Below, piece by piece: positions 17,984-27,540 of a DNA stretch of 64,000 bases. Under the pieces are notes generated by a model, which was given only the letters and a program-made list of their open reading frames with translations, did no database searches and was not told where the DNA came from. The first letter of the stretch is position 1. Each line of letters starts with the position of its first letter. Origin of the DNA: Qipengyuania proteolytica (GTDB lineage: Bacteria > Pseudomonadota > Alphaproteobacteria > Sphingomonadales > Sphingomonadaceae); assembly GCF_019711565.1 (NCBI RefSeq), contig NZ_JAIGNN010000001.1, positions 1,240,001-1,304,000 of the forward strand, in the 5' to 3' direction. Made by a program: the position numbers and the translations under genes.

Positions 17984-19432
17984 TCAAACGACCCCCATCG
18001 CCACCGCGAGGCCGAGGAAGGCGAAGAAGCCCATCGAATCGGTGATCATCGTCACGAACACGCTGCTCGCCACCGCCGGGTCCTGGTCGAGCCGTTCGAA
18101 GGCGACCGGAACCAGCACGCCGGCAAGCCCCGCCACCGCCACGTTGATGACCATCGCCAGCGCGATCACCGCGCCCAGCAGCGGCGTGAAGATCATCGCC
18201 GTCGCCGCGCCCACCAGCACCGCGATGGTAGCGCCGTTGAGCATGGCGACGCGCAGTTCGCGCCACAGGATGCGGCGGGTGTTGCTGCGGGTGAGCTGGT
18301 TGGTCGCGATGGCGCGCACGGTCACCGCCATGGTCTGCGTGCCCGCATTGCCGCCGATGCTGGCGACGATCGGCATCAGCACGGCGAGCGCCACCAGCTG
18401 CTCGATCGCCGCACCGAACAGCGCGATGATGAAGCTTGCGACGAGTGCCGTGCCGAGGTTGGCAACCAGCCAGCGCACGCGCGCCGAATAGGCTTCGCGG
18501 ATCGGCTCGTTGATGTCGCCTTCGCCCGCGCCCGACATCAGCAGGGCATCCTCGCCCGCCTCTTCGGAGATGATGTGGACCACGTCGTCCACCGTCATCT
18601 GGCCCACCAACCGGCCGTCGGCATCGGTCACCGCGGCGCTGATCAACCCGTACTTCTGGAACATCAGCGCGACCTCTTCCTGGTCGAGCATCACGGGAAT
18701 CAGCGTCTGGTCGCGCTTCATCACATCGGCGAGCGGAATGGCGCGCGGCGCGCGCAGCACCCACGACAGCTGGCAGGTGCCGACCGGGTGGTGCTTCTCG
18801 TCGACGACGAAGACTTCGAAGAACTCGTCGGGCAGTTCCTGCCGGTCGCGCAGGTAGTCGATCAAATCGCCCACGGTCAGGTGTTCGGGCACGGCCACGA
18901 ACTCGCGGCTCATCAGGCGCCCGGCGGTCTCTTCGGGGTAGGCGAGGGCCGACTGGATCGCGATCCGGTCTTCCAGCTCGACCTCGGCCAGCACGGCGCG
19001 CTGGTCGGCCTCGTCCAAGTCCTCGATCAGCTGGACGGCGTCGTCGGTCTCGAGCTGCTCGACGATCTGCGCGACGCTGGCGGCGGGCAGCGCCTCCATC
19101 ATGTCCTCGCGGACATAGTCGTTGAGCTCGGCAACCACGTCCGAGGTCATCAGGTCGGTGATCGCCTCGGCCAGCTGGTAACGCTCGTCGCGCTCGAACA
19201 ATTCGAGCAGGTCGGCGATGTCGGCGGGGTGGAGCGGTTCGACGAGGTCGTAGACCCGCTGCGTATCGCCTTCCTCCAGCGCGTCCTCGACGCTGGAGAC
19301 ATACTCCTTCTTGAGCGTGTTCTCCTCGTCCATCCGCTCGTCGTCGATGCGGTCGTCCGGGCGCGCCTCTTCCTCCGGCTCGCGGGCCAGCAGGAAGCCG
19401 TCTTCATCGAGGGGGCGGTCGCTCTCGCTCAT
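17984..19432 (-). CDS. mgtE: magnesium transporter MgtE
   Basis: MgtE is an inner-membrane Mg2+ channel gated by cytoplasmic Mg2+. The 482 residues show an acidic N-terminal helical domain (L-H-P-A-D-I-A-D-L-L), a CBS-pair region (about residues 165-290), and a C-terminal membrane domain with five helices including P-I-V-A-S-I-G-G-N-A-G-T-Q at the pore. An acidic N-terminal extension of about 45 residues precedes the usual start. Five upstream minus-strand elements form a promoter (see 19443-19470). Confidence 0.95.
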   Translation of the reverse strand: MSESDRPLDEDGFLLAREPEEEARPDDRIDDERMDEENTLKKEYVSSVEDALEEGDTQRVYDLVEPLHPADIADLLELFERDERYQLAEAITDLMTSDVVAELNDYVREDMMEALPAASVAQIVEQLETDDAVQLIEDLDEADQRAVLAEVELEDRIAIQSALAYPEETAGRLMSREFVAVPEHLTVGDLIDYLRDRQELPDEFFEVFVVDEKHHPVGTCQLSWVLRAPRAIPLADVMKRDQTLIPVMLDQEEVALMFQKYGLISAAVTDADGRLVGQMTVDDVVHIISEEAGEDALLMSGAGEGDINEPIREAYSARVRWLVANLGTALVASFIIALFGAAIEQLVALAVLMPIVASIGGNAGTQTMAVTVRAIATNQLTRSNTRRILWRELRVAMLNGATIAVLVGAATAMIFTPLLGAVIALAMVINVAVAGLAGVLVPVAFERLDQDPAVASSVFVTMITDSMGFFAFLGLAVAMGVV

Positions 19433-19442
19433 TGGAGCAGCG

Positions 19443-19482
19443 GTCTAGGCGGGCAGCGCGGGATTGCAAGCAACAGCTTGCA
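19443..19482 (-). promoter_or_regulatory. probable mgtE promoter with a palindrome over the -35
   Basis: On the minus strand CTTGCA (plus 19465-19470), 16 nt, CTAGAC (plus 19443-19448) forms a promoter that would start just ahead of mgtE. The -35 lies inside a perfect inverted repeat, TGCAAGC-aaca-GCTTGCA (19465-19482), which could be an operator. Confidence 0.45.
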
Positions 19483-19549
19483 CATGGCTGGTGACTCTGG
19501 GCGCACAATCCCTATGTAGGCGCCAACCGAATTACAGGAGACACGTATA

Positions 19550-20011
19550 ATGGCCGACAAGCTGACCTTCACCCTCGACACCGGCGACGGCGAAAACAAG
19601 GACGTGGTGATCAAGCTGCGCCCCGACCTCGCACCGGGTCACGTCGAGCGCATCACCACGCTCGCAAACGAAGGCTTCTACGACGGCGTGGTCTTCCACC
19701 GCGTGATCCCCGGCTTCATGGCGCAGGGCGGCGATCCGACCGGCACCGGCATGGGCGGTAGCGACAAGCCCGACCTCAAGGCCGAATTCAACAGCGAACC
19801 GCACACCCGCGGCACCTGCTCGATGGCCCGCACCCAGGTGCCCGACAGCGCCAACAGCCAGTTCTTCATCTGCTTCGACGACGCGGAATTCCTCGACGGC
19901 CAGTACACCGTCTGGGGCCAGGTCGAGAGCGGCATGGAACACGTCGACGCGCTGCCCAAGGGCGAGCCGCCGCGGGAGCCGGGCAAGATCGTGAAGGCGA
20001 CTGTTTCGTAA
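19550..20011 (+). CDS. cyclophilin-type peptidyl-prolyl isomerase
   Basis: The 153-residue protein is a single cyclophilin domain that catalyses proline cis-trans isomerisation. The characteristic segments are F-H-R-V-I-P-G-F-M-A-Q-G-G-D, the S-M-A-R region and S-Q-F-F-I-C-F. No signal peptide is visible, so it is cytoplasmic (PpiB type). It reads away from mgtE. A strong terminator stands 22 nt behind the stop. Confidence 0.94.
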   Translation: MADKLTFTLDTGDGENKDVVIKLRPDLAPGHVERITTLANEGFYDGVVFHRVIPGFMAQGGDPTGTGMGGSDKPDLKAEFNSEPHTRGTCSMARTQVPDSANSQFFICFDDAEFLDGQYTVWGQVESGMEHVDALPKGEPPREPGKIVKATVS

Positions 20012-20032
20012 GCTCACCCCAATTGACCAAGG

Positions 20033-20057
20033 AAGGGCGGCCAAGTGCCGCCCTTTT
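20033..20057 (+). terminator. intrinsic terminator after the cyclophilin gene
   Basis: AAGGGCGG (20033-20040), a 7-nt loop, and CCGCCCTT (20048-20055) form an 8-bp stem that runs into a TTTT tract. Confidence 0.8.
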
Positions 20058-20097
20058 CGTTGAAAGCGCCGGTACCTTGGGGTAGGGCGCGCCACTC

Positions 20098-21438
20098 ATG
20101 AAACCGACCACCGCCCCCAAGACCTACAGGGTCAAGAGCTTCGGCTGCCAGATGAACGTCTATGACGGCGAGCGCATGGCCGAGATGCTGGGCGAGCGCG
20201 GCATCGTGCCAGCGCCCGAGGGGGAGGAGGCCGACCTCGTCGTGCTCAACACCTGCCACATCCGCGAGAAGGCGGCGGAGAAGGTCTATTCGGACATCGG
20301 CCGGTTGCAGAAGGCCGACGGGACCAAGCCGCTGATCGCGGTCGCGGGCTGCGTCGCGCAGGCCGAGGGCGAGGAAATCATGGCGCGCGCCCCTGCGGTC
20401 AGCATGGTCGTCGGCCCGCAGGCATATCATCGCCTGCCCGAGATGCTCGACAAGGCGGTGAGGGGCGAGCGTGCGACCGACACCGACATGCCCGCCATCG
20501 CCAAGTTTGCAGCATTGCCAGAACGCAGGCGCACCAATCCGGCGAGCTTCCTCACCGTGCAGGAAGGCTGCGACAAGTTCTGCACCTATTGCGTGGTGCC
20601 CTACACGCGCGGCGCGGAAATCAGCCGCCCCTATGCGGACCTCGTGACCGAAGCGAAGAAGCTGGTCGACGCGGGCGCGAAGGAGATCACGCTGCTCGGC
20701 CAGAACGTCTCGGCATGGAGCGGCGAGGACGCGAAGGGCCACAGGGTCGGCCTCGCAGGCCTCATCCGCGACCTTGCGAAGGTCGATGGCCTCGCGCGCA
20801 TCCGCTACACCACCAGCCACCCCGCCGACATGGACGACGACCTGATCGCCGCGCATGGCGAAATCGACAAGCTGATGCCCTTTCTCCACCTGCCGGTGCA
20901 GGCGGGCAGCGACCGTGTCCTCAAGGCCATGAACCGCAGCCACACGGCGGAAAGCTACCTCAAGCTGCTCGAACGCTTCCGCGCCGCGCGGACCGACCTC
21001 GCGCTGTCGGGCGATTTCATCGTCGGCTTTCCCGGCGAAGCCGAGGCCGAGTTCGAAGAGACCCTCGCGCTGGTGGACGAGGTGGCCTACGCCCAGGCCT
21101 TCAGCTTCAAGTATAGCCCACGTCCCGGAACACCTGCGGCCACGATGGACGGCCAGGTCTCGAAAGAGGTCATGGACGAACGCCTCCAGCGCCTCCAGGC
21201 CGCGCTCAACCGTGACCAGCTGGCGTTCAACCAGGGCACCGTGGGGCGGACCTGCGAAGTGCTAGTCGAACGCAAGGGCAAGCACCCCGGCCAGTGGCTC
21301 GGCAAGACGCCCTGGCTGCAAAGCGCGTGGTTCGAAGGCGATGTGGGCATCGGCGATCTCGTCGCGGTCGAATTGCTCGAAGCGGGGCCCAACTCGCTCG
21401 CTGCAAGGCTCCGGCAGCCGGCGCTGTCAGCCGCCTGA
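20098..21438 (+). CDS. miaB: tRNA 2-methylthio-N6-isopentenyladenosine synthase
   Basis: MiaB is a radical-SAM methylthiotransferase acting on A37 of tRNAs that read UNN codons. The 446-residue protein has both clusters: the N-terminal UPF0004 cysteines (Cys17, Cys53, Cys85) and the radical-SAM C-x3-C-x2-C (Cys158, Cys162, Cys165), followed by a C-terminal TRAM domain. It is the first gene after the cyclophilin terminator. In many alphaproteobacteria it leads the block miaB-phoH-ybeY-corC, as it does here with one lipoprotein gene convergently placed in between. Confidence 0.96.
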   Translation: MKPTTAPKTYRVKSFGCQMNVYDGERMAEMLGERGIVPAPEGEEADLVVLNTCHIREKAAEKVYSDIGRLQKADGTKPLIAVAGCVAQAEGEEIMARAPAVSMVVGPQAYHRLPEMLDKAVRGERATDTDMPAIAKFAALPERRRTNPASFLTVQEGCDKFCTYCVVPYTRGAEISRPYADLVTEAKKLVDAGAKEITLLGQNVSAWSGEDAKGHRVGLAGLIRDLAKVDGLARIRYTTSHPADMDDDLIAAHGEIDKLMPFLHLPVQAGSDRVLKAMNRSHTAESYLKLLERFRAARTDLALSGDFIVGFPGEAEAEFEETLALVDEVAYAQAFSFKYSPRPGTPAATMDGQVSKEVMDERLQRLQAALNRDQLAFNQGTVGRTCEVLVERKGKHPGQWLGKTPWLQSAWFEGDVGIGDLVAVELLEAGPNSLAARLRQPALSAA

Positions 21439-22005
21439 ACCCTCCATCGCTTCGAGGTCGGTGAACCCGGGCTCCTCGGCGATCAGCACGGTGCCGGTCT
21501 CCCCGGTCATCTCGGCGGGCGCGACCGTCGGGTTCGAAAGATAGGCGCGGCCGTCGAACCTGAGCAGCGCAGTGCCCGCTTCGCCGCCGCCGCCCGCAAC
21601 GGCGACCGTCAGGTCCTTCCAGCCATTGGTGCTGCTTTCGAGCACGGTGATCGGCGTGCGCGACACGCTGATCTCGCCGACCTTGCGCCACATCGGGCCC
21701 GCAGGGGTCAGGACCAGCGTGTTGCACCCGCCCGACCCGCAGAAATACATGCCGGCAAGATAGACGATCGCCTCCTCGGCCCCGTCGCCGTCGAGGTCGC
21801 TCCACGCCAGCGCGTAGCGCATCGGCGCGGCCTCGGGGTATTCCTGCAGCAGGAAATGGCGGACGTCGTTCTCCGGCGAGGGCGGCGGTGGCCCCTGGTC
21901 CGCGAGGGCGGTGGTCGGTTGGGGCTCTGAGTCCTGCGCGGCGGGGTTTTCGCCGCAGGAGGCTAGGGCGAGGAGGCAGATCGAGGCAAGGGCGGGACGG
22001 AACAT
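21427..22005 (-). CDS. hypothetical lipoprotein
   Basis: The 192-residue protein has a lipoprotein signal with lipobox L-A-S-C (Cys17), a proline-rich linker, and a soluble domain with a calcium-loop-like D-L-D-G-D-G-A segment (about residues 69-75) of the kind found in FG-GAP/VCBS repeats. Two cysteines flank G-S-G-G. I do not recognise the family; it could be a periplasmic lipoprotein. Its 3' end overlaps the convergent miaB end by 12 nt. Confidence 0.7.
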   Translation of the reverse strand: MFRPALASICLLALASCGENPAAQDSEPQPTTALADQGPPPPSPENDVRHFLLQEYPEAAPMRYALAWSDLDGDGAEEAIVYLAGMYFCGSGGCNTLVLTPAGPMWRKVGEISVSRTPITVLESSTNGWKDLTVAVAGGGGEAGTALLRFDGRAYLSNPTVAPAEMTGETGTVLIAEEPGFTDLEAMEGSGG

Positions 22006-22102
22006 CGGCAGTCTCCGTAGTCGCGAGTCGGCGCGAAAGTGTGAGCGGCCCCTGCGGCGATGACAAGCGGGTTACTTTCCACCGCCATGTTGCGGTGCCT
22101 TG

Positions 22103-22130
22103 CTTGCCTCCCGTGCGTTCCGGCCTAGAC
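22103..22130 (+). promoter_or_regulatory. probable phoH promoter
   Basis: CTTGCC (22103-22108), 16 nt, CTAGAC (22125-22130), matching the promoter type at rpmF, mgtE and odc. AAAGGAG, a strong ribosome site, follows ahead of the phoH ATG. Confidence 0.45.
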
Positions 22131-22155
22131 TCCGAGTCGCATTGGAAAGGAGCCT

Positions 22156-23187
22156 ATGGCCCGCAAACCCGCAACGAAGGACAATCGTCGCTTCTCGCCG
22201 CCGCCCAGCCCGCAACGCGAAATCCGTCGCGCGCAGGTGGACATAAACTTCGACAACCAGAGCCTGCTCGGCGCGCTCTTCGGGCAGTTCGATGCGAATC
22301 TGGTGCAAGTCGAAAACCGGCTCGGGGTGTTCATCGCGGCGCGCGGCAATGCGCTGCACATCGAGGGGCCGGAAGACAGCGTGGCGCGGGCGCGCGACGT
22401 CCTCAAAGCTATGTATGACCGGCTCGCCATCGGGCAGGATCTCGACCAGGGCGCGATCGAGGCGCTGATCGCCATGTCGGACGAACCCACGCTCGACGGC
22501 ATCGTCGACGATGCGCCGCAGGGTCCGCCGATCATGATCCGCACGCGGCGCAAGACGATTGTGCCGCGCAGCGCCATGCAGGCGACCTACATGCGATCGC
22601 TGGTCCGCGACGACATCATCTTCGCACTCGGCCCGGCAGGTACCGGCAAGACCTATCTCGCGGTCGCGCAGGCTGTGGCGCAGCTGATCACCGGCAGCGT
22701 CCAGCGCCTGATCCTGTCACGTCCCGCCGTGGAAGCGGGCGAAAAGCTCGGCTTCCTGCCCGGCGACATGAAGGAGAAGGTCGATCCCTATCTGCGCCCG
22801 CTCTACGATGCGCTCTACGACTGCATGCCGCCCGAACAGGTCGAACGGCGGCTGGCCAGTGGCGAGATCGAGATCGCGCCCATCGCCTTCATGCGCGGCC
22901 GCACGCTGGCCGACGCCTTCGTGATCCTCGACGAGGCGCAGAACACCACGCGCGAGCAGATGAAGATGTTCCTCACCCGCTTCGGCCAGAACAGCCGCAT
23001 GGTGATCTGCGGCGACCCCCGGCAGGTCGACATACCCGGCGGCGACCGCATGAGCGGCCTCGCCGACGCGGTCGAGAAGCTGGAAGGCGTCGAGGGTTTC
23101 GGCACCATCCGCTTCACCGCCGCCGACGTGGTGCGCCACCCGATCGTCGGGCGCATCGTCGAGGCTTACGAGGGCGTAGGAAATTAG
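22156..23187 (+). CDS. phoH: PhoH family ATPase
   Basis: This 343-residue protein of the PhoH/YbeZ type has an N-terminal KH-like region and a P-loop ATPase domain with Walker A G-P-A-G-T-G-K-T (159-166) and Walker B V-I-L-D-E-A-Q-N. YbeZ works with YbeY in 16S rRNA maturation and quality control. Here phoH and ybeY are separated by an unrelated-looking 192-codon gene, whereas they are normally adjacent. Confidence 0.94.
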   Translation: MARKPATKDNRRFSPPPSPQREIRRAQVDINFDNQSLLGALFGQFDANLVQVENRLGVFIAARGNALHIEGPEDSVARARDVLKAMYDRLAIGQDLDQGAIEALIAMSDEPTLDGIVDDAPQGPPIMIRTRRKTIVPRSAMQATYMRSLVRDDIIFALGPAGTGKTYLAVAQAVAQLITGSVQRLILSRPAVEAGEKLGFLPGDMKEKVDPYLRPLYDALYDCMPPEQVERRLASGEIEIAPIAFMRGRTLADAFVILDEAQNTTREQMKMFLTRFGQNSRMVICGDPRQVDIPGGDRMSGLADAVEKLEGVEGFGTIRFTAADVVRHPIVGRIVEAYEGVGN

Positions 23188-23199
23188 GCGCCAAAAGAC

Positions 23200-23778
23200 T
23201 TGCTGAGCCGGTTTTTTCGGAAGGGGAAGCATGACCCCGCAAAGGAGCTCATCAAGTGGCTCGAAGGCAAACCCTTAGAGTGCCGATCAACTATCTCCTA
23301 CAGTTTCCGGGTTGGTCATTACGATAGCCAGGTACTCGATTGGATACTGGCGCAACCAGACTGCGATAAGGGAACGGCTGCCCATGGCTACTGGGAAGCC
23401 ATGTTGGGCGCAGTTGGCGAGTACGCTGCGCTCAAGGATAAGCCCGACGGCACCACTCCAAATCTCGATCTTGCGCGGAACGTCGCGCAGCGTTGGAAAG
23501 CCGGAGCATTTGCGAAAGCCCAATTCGGGTGTCCGACCGATCACTATTGGAAGGAAACCTGCAAAAGGCTTCGAAAGTACCGAGTTAAAGCTGCCGAACT
23601 GGATAATCCCGCAGGATTACTCGAGCAATTCGCGGGCGATTTTGCTCGTTGGTCACCGAAGGACGACCTCGACAAGGGTCGCATGATCGACTTGGTGCGA
23701 GACGTCCATGTCTGTGATTTGGCGATTGAAATTCCGGAGGAATGGGTGCCAGTGCGAAAGCGTAGGCTGGGCTACTGA
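23200..23778 (+). CDS. DUF4274-like protein inserted between phoH and ybeY
   Basis: This 192-residue soluble protein has the region H-Y-D-x-x-V-L-D-W-I-L-x-Q-P-x-C-D-x-G-T-A, which looks like a DUF4274 domain (about residues 45-75; family membership inferred from this pattern). Function is unknown. It starts with TTG 12 nt behind the phoH stop, which is the only start in the frame before residue 68, so translation probably depends on phoH. Sampled composition is about 48% G+C, far below the neighbours, which suggests transfer into the phoH-ybeY operon without breaking it. Confidence 0.65.
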   Translation: MLSRFFRKGKHDPAKELIKWLEGKPLECRSTISYSFRVGHYDSQVLDWILAQPDCDKGTAAHGYWEAMLGAVGEYAALKDKPDGTTPNLDLARNVAQRWKAGAFAKAQFGCPTDHYWKETCKRLRKYRVKAAELDNPAGLLEQFAGDFARWSPKDDLDKGRMIDLVRDVHVCDLAIEIPEEWVPVRKRRLGY

Positions 23779-23790
23779 ACGATCGAAGCG

Positions 23791-24276
23791 ATGGAACTGG
23801 AAATAGACGTCGAAAACTGGCCCGAGGGCAATTGGATCGTTTTGGCGGAGCGCGCAGTAGCAGCCGGGATTGCGGTCGAGCCCGTGCTGGCCAATGCGCG
23901 ACTGTCGGCCAGCCTGCTGTTCACTTCGGACGCCGAAGTTCACGAACTGAACCGCGAATGGAGGGGCAAGGACAAGCCGACCAACGTGCTGTCCTTCCCC
24001 ATGCTCGAGCGCGAAGAGTTGCGCGATCTCGCGCCCGACGGCCCGCCGGAGATGCTCGGCGATCTCGCGCTGGCCTGCGAGACCTGCGCGCGGGAAGCGG
24101 CGGAAAAAGGTATCAGCCTGGAAGACCACGCAACGCACCTCATCGTCCACGGCCTGCTCCATCTCGCGGGCCACGATCACGTCGACAGCGACGAACAGGC
24201 CGAAGCGATGGAAGCACTCGAAATCGCGGCGCTTGCAAAACTGGGTATCGCCGACCCATATGGGGATCGCAACTGA
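23791..24276 (+). CDS. ybeY: endoribonuclease YbeY
   Basis: YbeY is a zinc metallo-endoribonuclease for 16S rRNA 3' maturation and ribosome quality control. The 161-residue protein keeps the zinc triad in H-G-x-L-H-L-x-G-H-D-H (His120, His124, His130) and the upstream N-x-x-W-R-x-K-D-x-x-T-N-V-L-S-F-P signature. It begins 12 nt after the DUF4274-like gene. It overlaps none of its neighbours; corC starts 21 nt downstream. Confidence 0.95.
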   Translation: MELEIDVENWPEGNWIVLAERAVAAGIAVEPVLANARLSASLLFTSDAEVHELNREWRGKDKPTNVLSFPMLEREELRDLAPDGPPEMLGDLALACETCAREAAEKGISLEDHATHLIVHGLLHLAGHDHVDSDEQAEAMEALEIAALAKLGIADPYGDRN

Positions 24277-24297
24277 ACGGAGCGCATTGTCAGGGCC

Positions 24298-25215
24298 ATG
24301 CCCGATTCGTCATCACCCGCCGGAGACGCGGAGAGTAGCAGCGGGCTGTGGCTCGCGATCCGTAAATTGTTCGATCCCGATCTCGGAGAGCGGTCGCTGC
24401 GCGCGCAGCTCGAAGAGGCCATCGACGAGCACGAGGGCGAGAACGGCGATGCCGCCCCCTCGGTAAGCGGCAGTGGCGACCTGTCGCCGGTCGAGCGGCA
24501 GATGTTGCGCAACCTCCTGCATTTCAGCGAGCACGATGCCGACGACGTAGCCGTGCCGCGGGGCGAGATCATCGCGATGAACGCCGATGCGACGTGGGAC
24601 GAGCTGGTCGAGACCTTCGCCGAGCACGGCCATTCGCGCATGCCGGTCTATCGCGACCAGCTCGACGACGTGATCGGGATGATCCACATCAAGGATATCT
24701 TCCCGTTTCTAGCCCGGGGCGATGCGCCGCCGGCCGACTGGACCGTGCTGATGCGCCAGCCGCTTTACGTGCCGCAGACGCGCAATGCGCTGGATGTGCT
24801 GGCTGACATGCGCTCGCAGCGGATGCATCTTGCGGTGGTGGTCGACGAATTTTCCGGCACCGACGGGATCATCACGATCGAGGACCTGGTTGAGGAGATC
24901 GTCGGCGAGATCGAGGACGAGCACGACGATGCGCCCGAGGAATGGATCGTGCCGATCGGCGCTGGCATGTGGGATTGCGATGCGCGTGCCGAGCTCGACG
25001 ACGTCGCCGAGAAGGTCGATCCCGCTCTGGCAGAGGTCGAGGAATCGGTCGATACGCTCGGCGGCCTCGCCTTCGTGCTGGCAGAGCAGGTGCCGCAGGT
25101 CGGCACGGTGGTCGAACACCCGAGCGGCTGGCGGATCGAGGTGACCGATGGGGACGAGACGCATGTCACCCGACTGCGTCTCCACGAACCGGTTACGGCG
25201 GAAGAAAGCGACTGA
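24298..25215 (+). CDS. corC: CorC-type CBS-domain protein
   Basis: The 305-residue protein has no membrane domain, two CBS motifs (about residues 85-220) and a C-terminal CorC/HlyC domain, matching CorC/TlyC proteins implicated in Mg2+ and Co2+ efflux. The linker between the CBS pair contains the family G-R-S-R-M-P-V-Y-like segment, here H-S-R-M-P-V-Y. The usual next gene in this block, lnt, is absent; a LysR regulator follows instead. Confidence 0.9.
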   Translation: MPDSSSPAGDAESSSGLWLAIRKLFDPDLGERSLRAQLEEAIDEHEGENGDAAPSVSGSGDLSPVERQMLRNLLHFSEHDADDVAVPRGEIIAMNADATWDELVETFAEHGHSRMPVYRDQLDDVIGMIHIKDIFPFLARGDAPPADWTVLMRQPLYVPQTRNALDVLADMRSQRMHLAVVVDEFSGTDGIITIEDLVEEIVGEIEDEHDDAPEEWIVPIGAGMWDCDARAELDDVAEKVDPALAEVEESVDTLGGLAFVLAEQVPQVGTVVEHPSGWRIEVTDGDETHVTRLRLHEPVTAEESD

Positions 25216-25285
25216 TCGCAGAGTTGCAGAATTTCGCACATTCGCCCTCGACACGGGCCACTTCGCTCCATAGCTTGCAATCCTC

Positions 25286-26170
25286 ATGGCAACCCGGCGT
25301 CTCCCCCCTTTGCGGGCCCTCGAAGCCTTCGTGCGCACCGTGCGGCTCGGTTCTGCCCGGGCGGCCGCGGACGAACTGGGGCTGAGCCCGTCCGCCCTCT
25401 CGCGGCGGATCGGCAATCTCGAGGAATTCGTCGGCAAGAAGCTTTTCACGCGGGCGCGCCAGTCGATGCAGCTGACCGATGACGGGCATGCCTTCTACGA
25501 GGCCGTGAACCCGCAGCTCGAGGCCTTGGCGCGGGCGGTAGAGAGCCAGTCGGAAAACCTGTCGCTGCTGCGGCTCCATCTCGGGGTCCTGCCGCTGTTC
25601 GGCACGCAGCGACTTTTTCCCAAACTGGGCGAGTTGCGCGCGCGCCACCCGCTGCTCCACATCGATATCGACACCGGGCCGCATCTGGAGGACCGGGTGG
25701 GCGACCTGCTCGACGCGGCCATCATCCTTTCGCGCGGTCCGGAGCGCGGGCTCCATGCCGTTCGGCTCGACTACAACAAGGTGCACGCAATCTGCAGCCG
25801 CGAGCTTCGGGACCGGCTGGGCGAGAATCCCTCGGCGGAGCTGCTCGCCAAGCAGACTTTCCTGATCCACAACGAGCTGCCGGAGAGTTTTTCGGCGTGG
25901 AAGGCGGAACTGGGGATGGGGGACCTCGAACCGGCGGCAATCGACCACTACGATTCTGGCCAGATCATGCTCGAAGCCGCCGCGCAAGGGCTGGGTATAG
26001 CGATCATGCATGACGACCATTTGCGCCGCGCGCACGATACGCGGCTGGCGCAGCTGTTCGATGTCGAGGTCGAAAGCCCCTACAGTTACTGGTTCGTCTG
26101 CAAGCCGACCGCGCTCGAGGAACGGCCGGTTCGCCTGTTCCACGACTGGCTCGTCGGCGCGGAACTCTAG
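25286..26170 (+). CDS. LysR family transcriptional regulator
   Basis: This 294-residue regulator has an N-terminal winged helix (L-R-A-L-E-A-F-V-R-T, S-P-S-A-L-S-R-R-I-x-x-L-E) of the GcvA-like subgroup and a C-terminal periplasmic-binding-type effector domain. No adjacent target gene is evident; it is convergent with plsC, overlapping by four bases, and divergent genes are lacking. Its effector and regulon are unknown. Confidence 0.9.
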   Translation: MATRRLPPLRALEAFVRTVRLGSARAAADELGLSPSALSRRIGNLEEFVGKKLFTRARQSMQLTDDGHAFYEAVNPQLEALARAVESQSENLSLLRLHLGVLPLFGTQRLFPKLGELRARHPLLHIDIDTGPHLEDRVGDLLDAAIILSRGPERGLHAVRLDYNKVHAICSRELRDRLGENPSAELLAKQTFLIHNELPESFSAWKAELGMGDLEPAAIDHYDSGQIMLEAAAQGLGIAIMHDDHLRRAHDTRLAQLFDVEVESPYSYWFVCKPTALEERPVRLFHDWLVGAEL

Positions 26171-27072
26171 ATCCGCTCGATCGTGATGTCTTTCGGGCGG
26201 TAGCGCACCGCGTCCACCACATGCTGGAAGTCGCGCAGCGGTTTGCCCAGCACCTCGACCAGCGCTTGCTCGATCTCCTCGCGTGCCTTGGCGGCAATCG
26301 CCTTGCGGCCGCGATAGTCTTCGGGGCTGAAGGGCTCAAGATACGTGATCACGAGCGGAAAGGTTCCTTTGCGCGCCATGATCCGCATGGCATTGTGCAG
26401 GCCGCTTTCCTCTCCAATCCAGCCGATCTCCTCGGCATTCGGGCCATAGTCCAGCATGACCGGCTGGACGAGCACGCCCGGCGGAGGCGGCTCTAGGACC
26501 GAGAGCATGGAGGACTTGAACGGCAGCAGCGAATGCCCGTCGGTCACGGTGCCTTCGGGAAAGACGGTGACGGACCAGTTGTCCTCCAAGGCCTCTTTCA
26601 GCGCGTTGATCTGCTCGGCGACCCCCAGCCGGTTCTCCCGCTTGACGAAAACCGTGCGGTTGAGCCGGCACAGCCAGCCGATGACGGGCACTTCCGACAA
26701 TTCCTGCTTGGCGACGAAGGCCGTGCCGCTTGCTCCGGCCGAAGCGAGGATGTCGATCCAGGAAATGTGGTTCGAGATGAAGAAGACGTCCCGCCGCAGC
26801 GGCGTCCCGACGATCCGCGTGCGCGCCCCGATGACGCGCGCCGTGTAGCGCAGGAAGAGCATCGGGAAGGGGGAGCCATAGGCGAAGACGCGATACAGAT
26901 AGTGCAACGGCACGAAAATCAGCAACAGCAGGACGATGCCGATGGCGCGCAGTGTGAAGCGCAGCCACTCCATTGCACTGAGCGGGACATTCTCGCCGCG
27001 CGCTGCGGCAAGCCTGCGTTCCGTATAGCGGGCGAGCTTGCGCTCAGCTTTCGCGGTCGAGGCGGACGCCAT
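26167..27072 (-). CDS. plsC: 1-acyl-sn-glycerol-3-phosphate acyltransferase
   Basis: The protein (301 residues) has an N-terminal amphipathic segment and membrane anchor (about residues 43-62), then the acyltransferase motifs N-H-x-x-x-x-D (His102, Asp107) and F-P-E-G-T (171-175). It carries out the second acylation in phosphatidic-acid synthesis, following PlsX/PlsY. Its start overlaps the fur end by 29 nt. Placement behind fur is the same as in other alphaproteobacteria. Confidence 0.9.
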   Translation of the reverse strand: MASASTAKAERKLARYTERRLAAARGENVPLSAMEWLRFTLRAIGIVLLLLIFVPLHYLYRVFAYGSPFPMLFLRYTARVIGARTRIVGTPLRRDVFFISNHISWIDILASAGASGTAFVAKQELSEVPVIGWLCRLNRTVFVKRENRLGVAEQINALKEALEDNWSVTVFPEGTVTDGHSLLPFKSSMLSVLEPPPPGVLVQPVMLDYGPNAEEIGWIGEESGLHNAMRIMARKGTFPLVITYLEPFSPEDYRGRKAIAAKAREEIEQALVEVLGKPLRDFQHVVDAVRYRPKDITIERI

Positions 27073-27466
27073 AAAGCTCCAGTCGGTGATCGACGAGGCG
27101 GTAGCCGAGCTTCTCGGCGATCTGCTTCTGCAGCGCCTCGATCTCGGGATCCACGAATTCGATTACCTTGCCGGTTTCCACGTCGATCAGGTGATCGTGA
27201 TGGGCCTCTGGCGCGGCTTCGTAGCGCGCGCGGCCATCGCCGAAATCATGACGATCGAGGATGCCCGCCTCTTCGAACAGTCGGACGGTGCGATAGACGG
27301 TCGCGATGGAAATGCCGGAATCGATCTTGTTGGCGCGTTCGTGCAGAAGCTCCACATCGGGATGGTCGTCGCTTTCGGACAGAACGCGTGCGATCACCCG
27401 CCGCTGTTCCGTGATGCGCAAACCCTTGTCGGCGCATAGTTGCTCGAGATCGATTTTCTGGTGCAA
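27044..27466 (-). CDS. fur: ferric uptake regulator family protein
   Basis: The 140-residue protein has the Fur winged helix and dimerisation domain with the metal site H-H-D-H (89-92), R-x-T-x-x-x-Y-R-T-like recognition helix (T-V-Y-R-T) and D-x-x-T-G-K-V-I-E-F. There is no C-x2-C pair, so it lacks the structural zinc site and resembles other alphaproteobacterial Fur/Mur proteins that may respond to iron or manganese. The only start is TTG at 27464-27466. Its 5' region lies behind the mucR terminator. Confidence 0.92.
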   Translation of the reverse strand: MHQKIDLEQLCADKGLRITEQRRVIARVLSESDDHPDVELLHERANKIDSGISIATVYRTVRLFEEAGILDRHDFGDGRARYEAAPEAHHDHLIDVETGKVIEFVDPEIEALQKQIAEKLGYRLVDHRLELYGVRLDRES

Positions 27467-27481
27467 GATGGGGTCCCAATG

Positions 27482-27516
27482 AAAAACGCCCCGTACCCTT
27501 ATCGGGCCGGGGCGTC
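27482..27516 (-). terminator. intrinsic terminator of mucR
   Basis: On the minus strand ACGCCCCG (plus 27508-27515 side) pairs with CGGGGCGT (plus 27486-27493 side) around a 14-nt loop, and is followed by a run of T. It separates mucR from fur. Confidence 0.75.
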
Positions 27517-27540
27517 TTCCTCAAGGCGAACCGAAGGGCC

